NCBI GenBank assembly: GCA_041649635.1
Contig: JBAZMV010000007.1
Location: 1 to 64,000, forward strand
DNA from: Dehalococcoidia bacterium
GTDB lineage: Bacteria; Chloroflexota; Dehalococcoidia; E44-bin15
Reading direction: 5' to 3'
Length of the DNA stretch: 64,000 nucleotides
Shown piece after piece: positions 6,628 through 14,868 of the stretch. The first letter of the stretch is position 1. Every line of letters starts with the position of its first letter. The position numbers were made by a program, and so were the translations under genes. The notes below the pieces were generated by a model, which worked only from the letters and a program-made list of their open reading frames with translations, made no database searches and had not been told where the DNA came from.

Positions 6628-7155
6628 ATGAGCAAAAGAGAAACGAAATACGTAACTGATAGAATGAGGACGGAAGACTGGGAACAAGTCCGTTCGATCT
6701 ATCTTGAAGGAATTAGCACGGGCGACTCCACATTCGAGGCCGACGCTCCCGATTGGGACAAATGGGATTCCGCTCACCTGCCCGGGCATAGATTGGTCAT
6801 CAGGGCAGATAATAGCATTCTGGCATGGGCCGCACTCAGTCCCGTATCCAGCCGCCGCGCATACTCAGGTGTAGCGGAAGTCAGTCTGTATGTAGCAGTC
6901 GGACATAGGGGCAAAGGCATAGGGTCAACCCTCCTTGAGGCCTTAATAGACTCATCGGAAAAAGCAGGGATATGGACCCTGCAAGGCGGTATCTTCCCCG
7001 AAAACGAGGCTAGCATCCGCATGGTCAGAAAACACGGGTTTAGAGAGATCGGAAGACGTAAAAAGATAGGCAAGATGACTCACGGCGACCTTGCCGGAAC
7101 ATGGCGAGACGTTATCCTGGTGGAACGGCGAAGCAAGTTGACGGGTATAGACTGA
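6628..7155 (+). CDS. GNAT N-acetyltransferase, phosphinothricin-acetyltransferase-like
   Basis: This 175-residue protein has the PAT-subfamily pattern. It opens with MRTEDWEQVRSIYLEGISTG and the characteristic STFEADAPDWDKWD. The central strand AWAALSPVSSRRAYSGVAEV is followed by SLYVAVGHRGKGIGSTLLEA with the acetyl-CoA loop (R/Q-x-x-G-x-G) in HRGKGIG. The C-terminal part (ENEASIRMVRKHGFREIGRR) is also typical. Such enzymes acetylate small amino compounds such as methionine sulfoximine or phosphinothricin analogues. It is likely monocistronic, with its own promoter at 6563-6591. Confidence 0.85.
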   Translation: MSKRETKYVTDRMRTEDWEQVRSIYLEGISTGDSTFEADAPDWDKWDSAHLPGHRLVIRADNSILAWAALSPVSSRRAYSGVAEVSLYVAVGHRGKGIGSTLLEALIDSSEKAGIWTLQGGIFPENEASIRMVRKHGFREIGRRKKIGKMTHGDLAGTWRDVILVERRSKLTGID

Positions 7156-7218
7156 GCGGATACAGGCATATGTCGCGCGAATACAAGGGTATCTCTATAA
7201 GAAGCAGCGAAGGTAACA

Positions 7219-7737
7219 ATGTCCGTATTTAAGAAGATATTCGCGCTCCTGCTCGTGCCCTACGCCTTCTGGCTGGTCTTCGCCTACGACTTTCACTTCA
7301 TAGACTGGCTGAACCTGTTCATACACGAAGGCGGGCACTTCCTCTTCACTTTCTTCGGGGAGTGGCTGCATGTACTGGGCGGCACGCTTTTTCAGCTTTT
7401 TGTCCCGATCGGCATAGCGATTTATTTCCTTTACCACCGGCAGAAATATGAATCGGCTTTCTGCGGCTTCTGGTTCGGGGAAAGCTTAATGTACACGGCG
7501 GATTATATGGGCGACGCCCGAGTTCAAGCACTGCCGCTGCTGGGGAACGGAGAACACGACTGGCACTGGATATTCTCGCACATGGGTGTGCTGGAACACT
7601 GTAAAGGCATCGCGATGTTCTTCCACATAATCGCTTCGATAATCGTCATGGTCAGCCTTGGCTACATGCTATATAATGCCTTCAGGAAAAAGAAGCCGAC
7701 GACATATTTGGTCCCGCCGACATTATCCTCCCCTTAA
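7219..7737 (+). CDS. Membrane protein with a HEGGH zinc-peptidase-like motif
   Basis: This 172-residue protein has an N-terminal hydrophobic helix (about residues 4-22), then LFIHEGGHFLFTFFGEWLHV with an HExxH motif at about 36-40. A second hydrophobic segment (about 57-74) and a C-terminal helix (about 130-153) follow. HExxH next to or within a membrane helix is the hallmark of M50-type intramembrane peptidases. The second M50 motif (NxxPxPxxDG) is not seen, so enzymatic activity is uncertain and the motif could serve metal binding only. A conserved-looking NGEHDWHWIFSHMGVLEHC segment adds several histidines. It appears to be a single-gene unit. Confidence 0.6.
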   Translation: MSVFKKIFALLLVPYAFWLVFAYDFHFIDWLNLFIHEGGHFLFTFFGEWLHVLGGTLFQLFVPIGIAIYFLYHRQKYESAFCGFWFGESLMYTADYMGDARVQALPLLGNGEHDWHWIFSHMGVLEHCKGIAMFFHIIASIIVMVSLGYMLYNAFRKKKPTTYLVPPTLSSP

Positions 7738-7815
7738 AATAAGTTCATAAGGAAGGCACGCGTTAAAACTGATTTATATCGACCAACATTTCAACGATTG
7801 TTGTAAGGTCTATCG

Positions 7816-8691
7816 ATGAAAATACTTGATGAGCTAATTTCTACTCTAACAAACGATGCAAAGGTAAAGGATATCCGTCAGAATCCCTTCCAGACGGCCG
7901 TTCTGACACGCAACTGCGGTCTGACATCTACACCGCACACCTCCCATGATTTCGATCCTTCCAAGACAACGCTGCGCGATTGGTCTCAACTTATCGGCAA
8001 CAACGCCTTCGAGGTTGCCAAAATGTCACTTTCACATGATCAGCACGAAGCCGCTATAGGCATGGGTGCCATCAACTCCCTCCTCGATATCGATGACAAG
8101 ATTTGCGTCGACCTCAATGCCGGAGAACTGATCGCTGAAAAGGGCCAAGGTAAAAATGTCGCTATCGTAGGCCATTTTCCCTTCACTCCTAATCTGCGAA
8201 AACGTGTGAAAGAGCTGTGGATTATTGAGTTGCGGCCCAGGGAAGGGGACCTCCCGGCGAGCGATGCCGAACGCATCATTCCGCAGGCGGACGTGGTGGG
8301 AATCACGGGAACGGCATTCACCAACCACACCATCGAGCAGCTGCTGGAGCTTTGTAATCCGGAAGCCTTCGTGGTAGTCCTTGGCGGAACAACTCCCCTC
8401 TCTCCCGTTCTCTTTAAGTACGGAGTCGATGCCATCTGCGGTACGAAGGTTATCGACGCGGAGGCGGCGCTCGACTGCGTGGGGCGGGGCGCAACGTTCC
8501 GGGAGATAAAAGGAACTAAGCGGCTTACCATGATGAAAGCTGCCGCAGATAGAACATGGTCGGTCATGCGGCAGGACGACAACGGCAACGTCGCGTTGAT
8601 CAAGAGCGGACTCACAAAGAAAGATGCGCTACGAGTCGTCAAGGAATACGAGGAGAAAGGTCACAAACAGACATACTGGGTAGCCCGGTAA
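7816..8691 (+). CDS. DUF364 family protein (putative metal-chelation or Rossmann domain)
   Basis: This 291-residue protein matches the DUF4213/DUF364 arrangement. An N-terminal alpha/beta domain includes SHDQHEAAIGMGAINSLL (about residues 75-92). A Rossmann-like second domain (VAIVGHFPFTPNLRKRVKEL, then ADVVGITGTAFTNHTIEQLL and VVLGGTTPLSPVLF) follows. The family has been linked to heavy-metal chelation by fold analysis and often lies near ABC metal transporters, but no transporter is nearby here. The C-terminal tail of about 60 residues, with TWSVMRQDDNGNVALIKSGL, is not part of the usual domain. Function is unknown. Confidence 0.75.
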   Translation: MKILDELISTLTNDAKVKDIRQNPFQTAVLTRNCGLTSTPHTSHDFDPSKTTLRDWSQLIGNNAFEVAKMSLSHDQHEAAIGMGAINSLLDIDDKICVDLNAGELIAEKGQGKNVAIVGHFPFTPNLRKRVKELWIIELRPREGDLPASDAERIIPQADVVGITGTAFTNHTIEQLLELCNPEAFVVVLGGTTPLSPVLFKYGVDAICGTKVIDAEAALDCVGRGATFREIKGTKRLTMMKAAADRTWSVMRQDDNGNVALIKSGLTKKDALRVVKEYEEKGHKQTYWVAR

Positions 8692-8706
8692 AATAACCCC
8701 CCGCAT

Positions 8707-8736
8707 TTGGTAAGCGTCCCCTCAATCAGTTATAAT
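8707..8736 (+). promoter_or_regulatory. Promoter for the tyrosine phenol-lyase gene
   Basis: TTGGTA at 8707-8712 and TATAAT at 8731-8736 are separated by 18 bases, and the gene starts at 8827. The -10 is a perfect match; the -35 is partial. The leader of about 85 bases shows no riboswitch I can identify. Confidence 0.55.
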
Positions 8737-8826
8737 TCGCACAGACGCTGCTAAAGTATATCCAATCGATAATGTCAGCCGATATTCAGCGATGTACGGT
8801 CGACAGCAACCAGGGAAGGGAGCAAC

Positions 8827-10242
8827 ATGCCGCATCACGAAACTCTCAGGACAATGGGCCAGCAACTCGGGCGGAGATCATGGGCCGAGCCGTGGAAGAT
8901 CAAGATGGTCGAGCCATTGCGCATGATCAGCCGCGAGGAACGCGAGAGGGCGCTGGTCGATGCCGGATTTAATACCTTCCTGCTCAGGTCCGAGGATGTA
9001 TACATCGACCTGCTCACCGACAGCGGCACCAGCGCCATGAGCGACCGGCAGTGGGCCGGCATGATGCTCGGCGACGAGGCCTATGCCGGCAGCCGCAATT
9101 TCTATAACCTTGAAGCCGCCATAAAGAAATACTACGGCTACGAACATATCGTGCCCACGCACCAGGGCCGCGGCGCGGAGCACCTCATCAGCCGCACTGC
9201 CATCAAGCCCGGGCAGTTCGTTCCGGGAAACATGTATTTTACGACCACAAGGCTGCATCAAGAACTGGCCGGCGGCGTATTCGTGGACGTCATCATCGAT
9301 GAGGCGCACGACCCTCAGAGCCCGCACCCGTTCAAAGGCAATGTCGATCTGGATAAGCTCGAGGCGCTGATCGAGCGCGAAGGAGCGGAGAAGATAGCCT
9401 ACGTCAGCCTCGCCGGCACGGTGAATATGGCCGGAGGCCAGCCGGTGAGCATGGCCAACGTGAAAGCCCTGCGCAAGATGTGCGACCGCTACGGCATCAA
9501 GGTGTACCTGGACGTGACACGCATGGTGGAGAACGCCTTCTTCATCCAGGAGCGAGAGGAGGGCTACGCGGGCAAGAGCATAGCCGAGATACTCAAGGAG
9601 TTCTGTGGCTACACCGACGGCGCGTGGATGAGCGCCAAGAAGGACAGCCTGGTCAATATCGGCGGATGGCTGGCGGTGAACGACCTCACGCTGTTCGAAG
9701 AGCTGCGCAACCTGGTCGTGGTATACGAGGGGCTGCACACCTACGGCGGTCTGTCCGGGCGCGACATGGAGGCGATGGCCATCGGCATCGTGGAATCAGT
9801 ACAGGACGACCACGTGCGCTCGCGCGTGGAGCAGGTACGCTATCTGGGCACGCTGCTTACCGAGTGGGACATACCGATCGTGCAGCCGGTTGGCGGACAT
9901 GCCATCTTCCTTGACGCGCGGCGCTTCTACTCGCATTTGACGCAGGACCAGTTCCCGGCACAGACGCTGGCCGCCGAGCTGTACGTCGATTCCGGCGTGC
10001 GCTCAATGGAGCGCGGTATCGCCAGCGCCGGGCGCGACCCCAACACCGGCGACCACTACTACCCCAAACTGGAGCTGACGCGCCTGACCATACCGCGGCG
10101 CGTTTACACGCAGGCGCACATGGACGTAGCAGCCGAGTCGGTGCGCGCGGTGTACGACGGTCGCGAACTCACTCGCGGCCTGAGGATGGTGTATGAGCCG
10201 AAATACCTGCGCTTCTTCCAGGCACGCTTCGAGCGATTGTAG
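8827..10242 (+). CDS. tpl: Tyrosine phenol-lyase (PLP-dependent beta-eliminating lyase)
   Basis: This 471-residue protein is a member of the tryptophanase/tyrosine phenol-lyase family and would split L-tyrosine into phenol, pyruvate and ammonia. Conserved blocks include DLLTDSGTSAMSDRQWAGMM, VPTHQGRGAEHLISRTAIKP, NMYFTTTR, and the PLP site WMSAKKDSLVNIGG with Lys272 as the expected Schiff-base lysine. The phenol-lyase signature GVRSMERG is present, where tryptophanases have AVEIG, and the C-terminal LRFFQARFERL also matches phenol-lyase. The protein carries about 15 extra N-terminal residues. ATG 8827 has GGGAAGGGAGCAAC upstream. It is flanked by DUF364 and a nitroreductase and seems to stand alone. 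Confidence 0.9.
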   Translation: MPHHETLRTMGQQLGRRSWAEPWKIKMVEPLRMISREERERALVDAGFNTFLLRSEDVYIDLLTDSGTSAMSDRQWAGMMLGDEAYAGSRNFYNLEAAIKKYYGYEHIVPTHQGRGAEHLISRTAIKPGQFVPGNMYFTTTRLHQELAGGVFVDVIIDEAHDPQSPHPFKGNVDLDKLEALIEREGAEKIAYVSLAGTVNMAGGQPVSMANVKALRKMCDRYGIKVYLDVTRMVENAFFIQEREEGYAGKSIAEILKEFCGYTDGAWMSAKKDSLVNIGGWLAVNDLTLFEELRNLVVVYEGLHTYGGLSGRDMEAMAIGIVESVQDDHVRSRVEQVRYLGTLLTEWDIPIVQPVGGHAIFLDARRFYSHLTQDQFPAQTLAAELYVDSGVRSMERGIASAGRDPNTGDHYYPKLELTRLTIPRRVYTQAHMDVAAESVRAVYDGRELTRGLRMVYEPKYLRFFQARFERL

Positions 10243-10268
10243 CGGAATTTAGAGATACCGTCTATGAA

Positions 10269-10277
10269 TGGTATAAT
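10269..10277 (+). promoter_or_regulatory. Extended -10 promoter element before the nitroreductase gene
   Basis: TG at 10269-10270 followed by G and TATAAT at 10272-10277 gives a perfect extended -10. The gene starts 49 bases downstream. Confidence 0.6.
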
Positions 10278-10325
10278 GTTCGACTATAGGTTCTATTTTT
10301 AACATCTTAAAAAAGGGGTTATATC

Positions 10326-10886
10326 ATGAACGAACTTGTAAGGATCATCTGCAATAGAAGAAGCGTAAGGCAGTACAAAGCTAAACAGATATCCGACACG
10401 GATTTAACCCAGATACTGGATGCGGCGCTGTCCGCTCCCAACGCCATGAACCAGCAGAAATGGCATTTCACCGTAGTGCAGGACAAAGTCATGCTGGAAA
10501 GAATGGTAGCCGTCATCAAAGAAAATATGATCAACTCCGGCAATGAGATGTTAGCTAACAGGGTCAGCGTGCCCGGCTATAACACCTTCTACAATGCCCC
10601 GACGGTCATACTGATCTCAGCGGATGAAAAGGCAAGATTCGTTCAGATAGACTGCGGAGCGGCGGCGCAGAACATCGCGCTGGCCGCGGAATCACTTTTC
10701 TTAGGCTCGTGCATCATGACCTCATCGGCCTACCTCTTCGCCTCGCAAAAGGGCGAAGAGCTGAAGAAGAAGCTCGGTATTCCCAGCGGCTACAGCCATA
10801 TCTGCTCTGTGGCGCTGGGATATAAAGAAGGAGCCAATCCCGTCGCGCCTCCGAGGAATGAAAACGTTATTACGTACATTCAATGA
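10326..10886 (+). CDS. Nitroreductase family FMN oxidoreductase
   Basis: This 186-residue protein is a compact nitroreductase. It starts with the FMN-phosphate contact IICNRRSVRQYKAKQISD, where the Arg residues bind FMN, and LSAPNAMNQQKWHFTVVQD follows. The mid-region IDCGAAAQNIALAAESLFLG is the dimer-interface helix, and LGIPSGYSHICSVALGYKEG is the second FMN-binding block. It would reduce nitro or quinone substrates with NAD(P)H as a homodimer; the natural substrate is unclear. The stop codon lies inside a 23-base palindrome (10872-10894). The SDR gene follows 44 bases later. Confidence 0.85.
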   Translation: MNELVRIICNRRSVRQYKAKQISDTDLTQILDAALSAPNAMNQQKWHFTVVQDKVMLERMVAVIKENMINSGNEMLANRVSVPGYNTFYNAPTVILISADEKARFVQIDCGAAAQNIALAAESLFLGSCIMTSSAYLFASQKGEELKKKLGIPSGYSHICSVALGYKEGANPVAPPRNENVITYIQ

Positions 10887-10894
10887 ATGTACGT
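10872..10894. repeat. Palindrome spanning the nitroreductase stop codon
   Basis: The arms acgtacattca and tgaatgtacgt flank a single A, giving 11-base perfect arms. No T-run follows, so it is not a classical terminator; it could be an operator or an mRNA hairpin. Confidence 0.6.
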
Positions 10895-10930
10895 CCAGGG
10901 GCTCGTCCGATTCTCGCAGGGAGATGAGTT

Positions 10931-11764
10931 ATGTCGCAACCAGATGATGAAAAGACGGCGCTCGTTACCGGGGCCTCCGGAGGTATCGGCTATGAACTGA
11001 CAAAACTCTTCGCCCGCGACGGATACAATCTGGTGCTGGTAGCCAGGAACGCCGGCGAGCTTCAGAAAATAGCAGAGCAACTAAAATCGGAATACGGCAT
11101 CTCCGTTAAAATCATCCCAAAGGACCTTGCATCACCGGATTCCCCTCGTGAGATATTCGACGAGATACAAGCGGATGGAATCTCCATCGACATCCTGATC
11201 AACAACGCCGGCTTCGGCGCATACGGAAGTTTCCGCGATACCAACCTTAAAGACGAGCTTGAGATGATGCAGGTCAACATGGTTTCCTCAACGCACCTGA
11301 CGAAGATCTTTCTGCCCGGCATGATATCAAAAGGATACGGACGCATCATGAACGTATCTTCTATGGCAGCCTTCCAGCCGGGGCCCCTAGTCGCGGTCTA
11401 CTGTGCCAGCAAGAGCTACGTTCTGTCTTTTTCCGAGGCCCTGGCCGAGGAACTGAGCGGCACCGGAGTGACTGTAACAGCCCTCTGTCCGGGCCCTGTC
11501 AGCACCGGCTTTGCCAAGAGAGCAAAAACGGAGAGAACAAAGGTGATGATCAGCGGCCTATTCAACAAGGTCTGGGAAGCGAAAGACGTGGCGGCGATCG
11601 GATATCATGGTCTCATGAAAGGCAAGACGGTGGTGATCCCCGGCAAGAGATATATCCTATCCACTTTAATCGTCAGATGGGTGCCGCGGAAGCTCGTGAG
11701 AAAATCGGCTAAGAAGATAATGGAGGAATCTCGTAAAACACTTCCTCCGGACCGCGACGGATAG
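10931..11764 (+). CDS. Short-chain dehydrogenase/reductase
   Basis: This 277-residue classical SDR has the nucleotide loop TGASGGIGYELTKLFA (about residues 14-29), NNAGFGAYGSF at the end of strand 4, the catalytic Ser in NVSSMAAF and the catalytic Tyr/Lys in YCASKSYVLSF. LCPGPVSTGFA follows. The Arg in VLVARN after strand 2 suggests NADP preference. The C-terminal extension (IVRWVPRKLVRKSAKKIMEE) resembles the YqjQ/DltE-like group acting on lipophilic or steroid-like substrates. The start at 10931 follows GGGAGATGAGTT. Confidence 0.85.
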   Translation: MSQPDDEKTALVTGASGGIGYELTKLFARDGYNLVLVARNAGELQKIAEQLKSEYGISVKIIPKDLASPDSPREIFDEIQADGISIDILINNAGFGAYGSFRDTNLKDELEMMQVNMVSSTHLTKIFLPGMISKGYGRIMNVSSMAAFQPGPLVAVYCASKSYVLSFSEALAEELSGTGVTVTALCPGPVSTGFAKRAKTERTKVMISGLFNKVWEAKDVAAIGYHGLMKGKTVVIPGKRYILSTLIVRWVPRKLVRKSAKKIMEESRKTLPPDRDG

Positions 11765-11806
11765 AACCCCCATAGCTACCACTCAATTCCTTTTGCCTCA
11801 CGATAG

Positions 11807-11815
11807 TGTTAAAAT
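11807..11815 (+). promoter_or_regulatory. Extended -10 element directly before mobA (possible leaderless start)
   Basis: TG (11807-11808), T, then TAAAAT (11810-11815). The ATG of mobA is at 11822, where transcription would be expected to begin, and no ribosome binding site precedes it. A leaderless mRNA is therefore possible. Confidence 0.45.
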
Positions 11816-11821
11816 TACATC

Positions 11822-12421
11822 ATGACAGCGATAGTGCTTGCAGGCGGCAAAAGCCTGAGACTGGGACGCAACAAAGCCATTGAGCAGTTCGGCGACAAGC
11901 CTCTTATTCAGCATGTCATCGATACCGTCTCACAGATTGATAACGATATAATAGTTGTAACCGCGTACCGCGATCAGTTACCCGCTCTCGCACCCAGCAT
12001 AAAGATAGTAAGCGACTGCTGCAACCCGGGCAGCGCAGCGCTGGTCGGTTTATACACAGGATTGAAAGAAGCCAGTTCGTTCCGCAGCCTAGTTGTAGCC
12101 TGCGATATGCCTTACCTAAACACAGACTTGTTGCGATATATAATCAGCGCAGCTGAAGGCTTCGACGCAGCTATACCGAGAATAAAAAACTTCATTGAGC
12201 CGCTACATGCCGTGTATTCCAAGAACTGTCTCGAACCATTGCGGGCTCAGATCGAGAGCGGAGACCTAAAAATATTCCCTCTAGTTAAAAAAGTGAACGT
12301 AAGATTCATTGAAGAAGACGAGCTCAATCGTTTCGACCCGCAGCATCTAAGCTTTTTGAACGTGAACTACGAACACGATCTAAAAAAGGCGAGAGATTTA
12401 ATGTATAAGGTGCGTAAATGA
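11822..12421 (+). CDS. mobA: Molybdenum cofactor guanylyltransferase MobA
   Basis: This 199-residue protein attaches GMP to molybdopterin. The N-terminal nucleotide-binding loop reads IVLAGGKSLRLGRNKA, the MobA form of LAGGxSxRMGxxKA, and VVACDMPYLNTDLLRYIIS carries the Mg-binding Asp. HAVYSKNCLEPL also matches the family. It is a cytoplasmic enzyme acting last in making the guanine dinucleotide form of the cofactor. Its stop overlaps the moeA start (ATGA at 12418), so the two are coupled. The aldehyde:ferredoxin oxidoreductase encoded at 41695 uses a related pterin cofactor. Confidence 0.9.
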   Translation: MTAIVLAGGKSLRLGRNKAIEQFGDKPLIQHVIDTVSQIDNDIIVVTAYRDQLPALAPSIKIVSDCCNPGSAALVGLYTGLKEASSFRSLVVACDMPYLNTDLLRYIISAAEGFDAAIPRIKNFIEPLHAVYSKNCLEPLRAQIESGDLKIFPLVKKVNVRFIEEDELNRFDPQHLSFLNVNYEHDLKKARDLMYKVRK

Positions 12422-13647
12422 TCAGCGTCGAAGAAGCGTTAGAAAAAGTCTTGAACTATATCAAAGTTCTCGACAGCATTGAGGCTCCGATACTGGAATG
12501 CCTGGGGCAGGCGCTTTCCGACGACGTCTATTCCTCATTCGATATCCCTCCCCGCGACAACTCCGCTATGGACGGATACGCAGTGCGCTCAGCCGACGTG
12601 GCTGAAGCTTCGAGTTCCAATCCCGTTTACCTCAATGTCATCGGCGAGGCCAGGGCGGGCGGAACATCGAACATGAAGGTCAGCGCTCATACGGCTGTGC
12701 GCATCATGACCGGCGCCTTCATGCCGGACGGAGCCGATACCGTAGTGAAGTTCGAAGATACCGATGAGACGCAACGCACCGGACAACCGCTCAAGCAGAT
12801 CGGCGTCATGAAGTCCATTGAGAAGGGCCAGAACGTTCGATACGCCGGCGAGGATGTCGGAACCGGACAGCTCGTATTTAAGCGCGGGACCATACTGCGC
12901 CCATCGGAGATCGGCGTTCTCGCATCTCTGGGTATCGATAGGGCGAAGGTAACACGACGGCCGACCGTGGCGATACTGGCCACCGGTGACGAACTGGTCG
13001 AACTGGGGCAACCGCTTTCGGAAGGGCGGATTTACAACAGCAACAGCTACAGCGCGGCGGCGCAGGTCCTGCGCTACGGCGGCATACCGCGCCTGCTGGG
13101 CATCGCCAGAGATATGACCGAGGACCTCGAACCTAAAATCATAGAGGCTCTATCAGCCGACATGCTGCTCACCACCGGCGGCGTCTCCATGGGCGATTAC
13201 GACCTGGTTAAAGAAGTCCTCGCGGCGCAGGGCGAAATATCGTTCTGGAAGGTGCGCATGAAGCCGGGCAAGCCGCTGGCCTTCGGCACGATAAAGGGCG
13301 TACCGCACCTCGGCTTGCCGGGGAATCCGGTAAGCTCCATGATAACGTTCGAACTGTTCGCGCGTCCGGCAATACTTAAGATGATGGGCAAGCCCGTCAC
13401 GCAGAAGCCGGCGGTGGAAGCTATATCAGAGAGCTACATCAAGAACACCGACGGCCGTCGCGTGTACACCAGGGCGATAGTGCGCAAAGAGGGCGACAGA
13501 TATTACGCCAGCACTACAGGACCGCAGGGCTCCGGCATTCTCACATCGATGTCGATGGCCAACGCTCTGGCTATTGTCCCGGAGGATGTCGACGCTATTA
13601 AAGAGGGCGATATAGTAAAAGCTATAATGCTTGACTGGGAAGAATAG
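12418..13647 (+). CDS. moeA: Molybdopterin molybdenumtransferase MoeA
   Basis: This 409-residue enzyme inserts molybdate (or tungstate) into adenylylated molybdopterin. MoeA marks are PPRDNSAMDGYAVRSADV near residues 42-59, RIMTGAFMPDGADTVVKFED, the domain III loop LLTTGGVSMGDYDLVKEVL, and KPGKPLAFGTIKGVPHLGLP with GNPVSSMITFELF. The length is normal. It is translationally coupled to mobA. A MITE-like insertion (13669-13809) separates it from mobB, with which it would otherwise form one operon. Confidence 0.93.
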   Translation: MISVEEALEKVLNYIKVLDSIEAPILECLGQALSDDVYSSFDIPPRDNSAMDGYAVRSADVAEASSSNPVYLNVIGEARAGGTSNMKVSAHTAVRIMTGAFMPDGADTVVKFEDTDETQRTGQPLKQIGVMKSIEKGQNVRYAGEDVGTGQLVFKRGTILRPSEIGVLASLGIDRAKVTRRPTVAILATGDELVELGQPLSEGRIYNSNSYSAAAQVLRYGGIPRLLGIARDMTEDLEPKIIEALSADMLLTTGGVSMGDYDLVKEVLAAQGEISFWKVRMKPGKPLAFGTIKGVPHLGLPGNPVSSMITFELFARPAILKMMGKPVTQKPAVEAISESYIKNTDGRRVYTRAIVRKEGDRYYASTTGPQGSGILTSMSMANALAIVPEDVDAIKEGDIVKAIMLDWEE

Positions 13648-13668
13648 AAAAGGTGCATGTATTCTAAA

Positions 13669-13809
13669 TGTCATTGCGAGGAGTCATTCTACGTAATATT
13701 ATCGTGGAAGGATGACGTGGCAATCTAATCATCTATGCCTCAATACTAACCTGATGAGATTGCTTCGTCCTTCCATAGGGTAACTGCCGTAAAAGGACTC
13801 GCAATGACA
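13669..13809. mobile_element. MITE-like non-autonomous element with inverted ends
   Basis: The 141-base stretch begins tgtcattgcgag and ends with the exact complement ctcgcaatgaca. Internally, ggaaggatgacgtggcaatc and a near-complement ending gattgcttcgtccttcc form a second imperfect inverted repeat, so the whole element could fold into a long hairpin. From memory, the TGTCATTGCGAG end is common in dispersed short repeats of many prokaryotes. It contains no gene. It sits between moeA and mobB. Confidence 0.75.
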
Positions 13810-13847
13810 AAAGGTTTCGACCCGATAACATACAAGGAGTGTGTAAC

Positions 13848-14498
13848 ATGTTACCAGTTGTTTCAATAGTAGGCCAGGGCAAATCCGGCAAGACGACCCT
13901 TATCGAAAAGCTCATACCGGAGTTCAAATCCCGCGGCTACCGCGTAGCCGCCGTCAAGCACACGCACCAGGATCTAGAGTTGGACACGCCGGGCAAGGAC
14001 AGCTGGCGCTACGCGCAGGCCGGCAGCGACGCCGTCTTCATCAGCACACCTAAGAATCTGGCCCTCATAGAATCGCTGGAGCAAAACGCTTCGATAAAGG
14101 ACATCGCGCGACTGATGGGCGCCGATTTCGATCTGCTTATCGTCGAGGGCTTCCACGATGCGCATGTGCCCAAGATAGAAGTACACCGCAAGGAGACAGG
14201 CAAAGAGCTGAGATGCAAACCGGAGGAACTGAGAGCGATAGTTACCGATGAAAATATCGATATCGAACTGCCGCAGTTCAAGCTGGACGACGCGTCCGGT
14301 ATAGCCGACTTTATCGAGGGCAAACTCGTGGGCAAGCGCAAAGACGAGACGACATTATTTATTAACGGCGAGCCGGTAACGCTTAACCGCTTCGCACAGG
14401 ATATAGTCGCCGGGTCGATACTGGGAATGGTCTCCACCCTCAAAGGCATCGGCGAGGTGAAGAGAATCGAGGTCGCCTTCAGGAAGAAGGTCGGCTAA
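13848..14498 (+). CDS. mobB: Molybdopterin-guanine dinucleotide biosynthesis adaptor MobB
   Basis: This about 216-residue protein starts with the P-loop VSIVGQGKSGKTTLIEKLIP and the family pattern VAAVKHTHQDLELDTPGKDS. WRYAQAGSDAVFIS and FDLLIVEGFHDAHVPKIEVH follow. MobB binds GTP and assists MobA. A C-terminal block of about 45 residues (LFINGEPVTLNRFAQDIVAG, then ILGMVSTLKGIGEVKRIEVA) extends beyond the minimal MobB domain, as in several anaerobe versions. I chose ATG 13848, which has AAGGAG at 13834-13839; the GTG at 13839 would overlap that site. Its end overlaps the convergent acylphosphatase gene by four bases. Confidence 0.9.
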   Translation: MLPVVSIVGQGKSGKTTLIEKLIPEFKSRGYRVAAVKHTHQDLELDTPGKDSWRYAQAGSDAVFISTPKNLALIESLEQNASIKDIARLMGADFDLLIVEGFHDAHVPKIEVHRKETGKELRCKPEELRAIVTDENIDIELPQFKLDDASGIADFIEGKLVGKRKDETTLFINGEPVTLNRFAQDIVAGSILGMVSTLKGIGEVKRIEVAFRKKVG

Positions 14499-14779
14499 AA
14501 AACGACATCGAACCCGCGATACTTCCCGCTGTATTCCCCCCACTCCACATCCACCCCCGCGACGCGCGCCGACCGCGGCCCCTCTCTCAGCTTGGCTAAG
14601 AGCTGTGCCAGCTTCTCCTTATCACCTTCCGCCGCGACCTCGACATTTCCGTCGTCGAGATTTCTTACGTAGCCGACGATTTCGAGAGACTCGGCGTTGC
14701 GCTGAACGAAATAGCGGTAGTTCACACCCTGAACCAGGCCGTAAACCACGGCGTGAAAAGCGGAGCGATTCGTCATCAC
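14495..14779 (-). CDS. acyP: Acylphosphatase
   Basis: This 94-residue protein has the acylphosphatase signature: VYGLVQGVNYRYFVQRNAES holds the phosphate-binding loop and catalytic Arg, and GYVRNLDDGNVEVAAEGD holds the catalytic Asn. It hydrolyses acyl phosphates such as acetyl phosphate. Length and both catalytic residues are standard. It is read toward mobB and overlaps it by four bases at the 3' end. In this energy metabolism, acyl phosphates and acyl-CoA would both be common. Confidence 0.93.
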   Translation of the reverse strand: MMTNRSAFHAVVYGLVQGVNYRYFVQRNAESLEIVGYVRNLDDGNVEVAAEGDKEKLAQLLAKLREGPRSARVAGVDVEWGEYSGKYRGFDVVF

Positions 14780-14868
14780 CTTACCTGCTTTGACATCGAG
14801 CGAACAACCATGCCGTCCGGCATCTCAGTAACATGCTCCACTGCGATAAAGCATCAGGTATGACGGCG

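Noticed and set aside
8827..10242. Tryptophanase (tnaA)
   Set aside because: The GVRSMERG signature and the C-terminal RFFQARF match tyrosine phenol-lyase rather than tryptophanase.
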